From NCBI GenBank assembly GCA_050301795.1, contig JBNKZU010000018.1:1-64000 (forward strand): a DNA stretch of 64,000 nucleotides, written 5' to 3'. Position 1 is the first letter of the stretch, and each line of letters starts with the position of its first letter. A program made the translations under genes and the position numbers. The notes beneath the pieces were generated by a model. It searched no databases and had not been told where the DNA came from. It saw nothing but the letters and a program-made list of their open reading frames with translations. Source of the stretch: JBNKZU01 sp050301795 (GTDB taxonomy: Bacteria > Pseudomonadota > Gammaproteobacteria > Thiohalomonadales > Thiohalomonadaceae). Shown in pieces: positions 63,489-64,000 of the stretch.

Positions 63489-64000
63489 ATGTTGTTAGAT
63501 AACTGTTGTAACCATAAAGCCCTCGATGCGCGCGTAAGCCAGGAGAGCATCGGAAAACTCTATAACCAGAAGGCAAAGATATACGACCTCTGGGCAAACC
63601 TGACGGAGAAAAAGGCAAGAAGAAGAGCGGTTGAGATTGCCGAAATAAGTAACGGCGACACCATTCTTGAAGTGGCGGTTGGTACGGGTTTGCTATTTGA
63701 GCAGATCGTGCAGCGGAACCCGACGGGCAGAAACGTCGGTATCGATGTATCCGAGGGTATGCTCGAAAAGGCCAGGAGCAGACTTGCGAAGAACAACCAT
63801 AACTACTCATTACACACCGCCAGCGCTTATCAACTGGAGCTGGAAAACGACTCGGTCGATATTCTGTTTAATAACTATATGTTTGATTTAATCCCTTATG
63901 CTGATTTCAGCCAGATATTGAGCGAGTTTCTGAGGGTGCTTAAACCTGGCGGAAAGCTGGTGATGGTCAATATGGCCAGACCGGAGAGTATGCTTGCTGG
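63489..64000 (+). CDS. Class I SAM-dependent methyltransferase, 3' end outside window
   Basis: The ATG at 63489 has AGGAGA seven bases upstream, and the frame stays open to the end of the window (170 codons). It shows the UbiE-like Rossmann motifs: NGDTILEVAVGTGLLFEQI (motif I), GIDVSEGMLEKARSRL (motif II), DSVDILFNNYMFDLIP (motif IV) and RVLKPGGKLVMVNMA (post-motif). The N-terminus begins MLLDNCCNHKAL. It is under the MerR-type promoter, suggesting detoxification (for example metalloid or thiol methylation) more than quinone synthesis (inference). Confidence 0.85.
   Translation, partial: MLLDNCCNHKALDARVSQESIGKLYNQKAKIYDLWANLTEKKARRRAVEIAEISNGDTILEVAVGTGLLFEQIVQRNPTGRNVGIDVSEGMLEKARSRLAKNNHNYSLHTASAYQLELENDSVDILFNNYMFDLIPYADFSQILSEFLRVLKPGGKLVMVNMARPESMLA

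Overview
The window looks like chromosome of a sulfur-oxidising gammaproteobacterium of moderate, slightly AT-leaning base composition. The housekeeping genes (rimO, ftsY-ftsE-ftsX, coaD-rsmD with an M16 peptidase pair, zntB, bepA-like, yfaZ-like) are in gammaproteobacterial form. soxX-soxY-soxZ-soxA indicate thiosulfate/sulfide oxidation, and a tkt-gap-pgk-pyk-fba block fits a chemolithoautotroph or facultative autotroph. No genus can be named from the sequence, and no rRNA, tRNA, IS element or CRISPR array was seen.

Layout. 1-3.4 kb is an AT-rich accessory patch: the 3' part of a HEPN-like gene, an attC-like integron site, two overlapping radical SAM/SPASM genes with a GT2 glycosyltransferase, and a broken small membrane ORF. 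3.5-24.5 kb is mixed single genes and short operons: outer-membrane proteins, a SLAC1/TehA-like channel, Nudix, ZntB, rimO, an aldo/keto reductase, HIT, GST, SH3 and AEC proteins, an HU protein with a histone-H1-like tail, a CBS protein, and an RND efflux pair. 24.6-31.7 kb is the leftward central-carbon operon, with unusually large hairpins between gap and pgk. 32.1-34.4 kb holds a MazG-like pyrophosphohydrolase and a Sel1/ankyrin protein.

34.4-44.4 kb is the most striking region. A membrane-anchored Fe-S/FAD oxidoreductase is divergent from a five-gene rightward cluster: a His-rich, cytochrome b-like membrane protein; three exported multihaem c-type cytochromes with 21, 29 (plus one CX3CH) and 18 CXXCH motifs; and an outer-membrane beta-barrel with an N-terminal TPR region. 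Together this reads as a candidate trans-envelope porin-cytochrome conduit for extracellular electron transfer, with about 68 haems encoded in under 6 kb and tandem 47-residue di-haem and 66-residue tri-haem units.

44.4-56.3 kb is largely housekeeping (gamma-glutamyltransferase, ferredoxin, coaD, rsmD, M16 peptidases, ftsYEX, a two-receiver GGDEF protein, an M48 peptidase). 56.5-58.7 kb carries soxXYZA without soxB. 58.7-64 kb has an unrecognised 402-residue protein, a second GGT-family protein, an amidohydrolase, a DUF1801-like protein, and a MerR regulator followed by a textbook 19-bp-spacer MerR-type promoter and a methyltransferase that runs off the window.

Working hypothesis (inference): Sox and central carbon genes supply the energy and carbon metabolism of a sulfur oxidiser, while the 34-44 kb locus gives it a way to exchange electrons with an extracellular partner or mineral.
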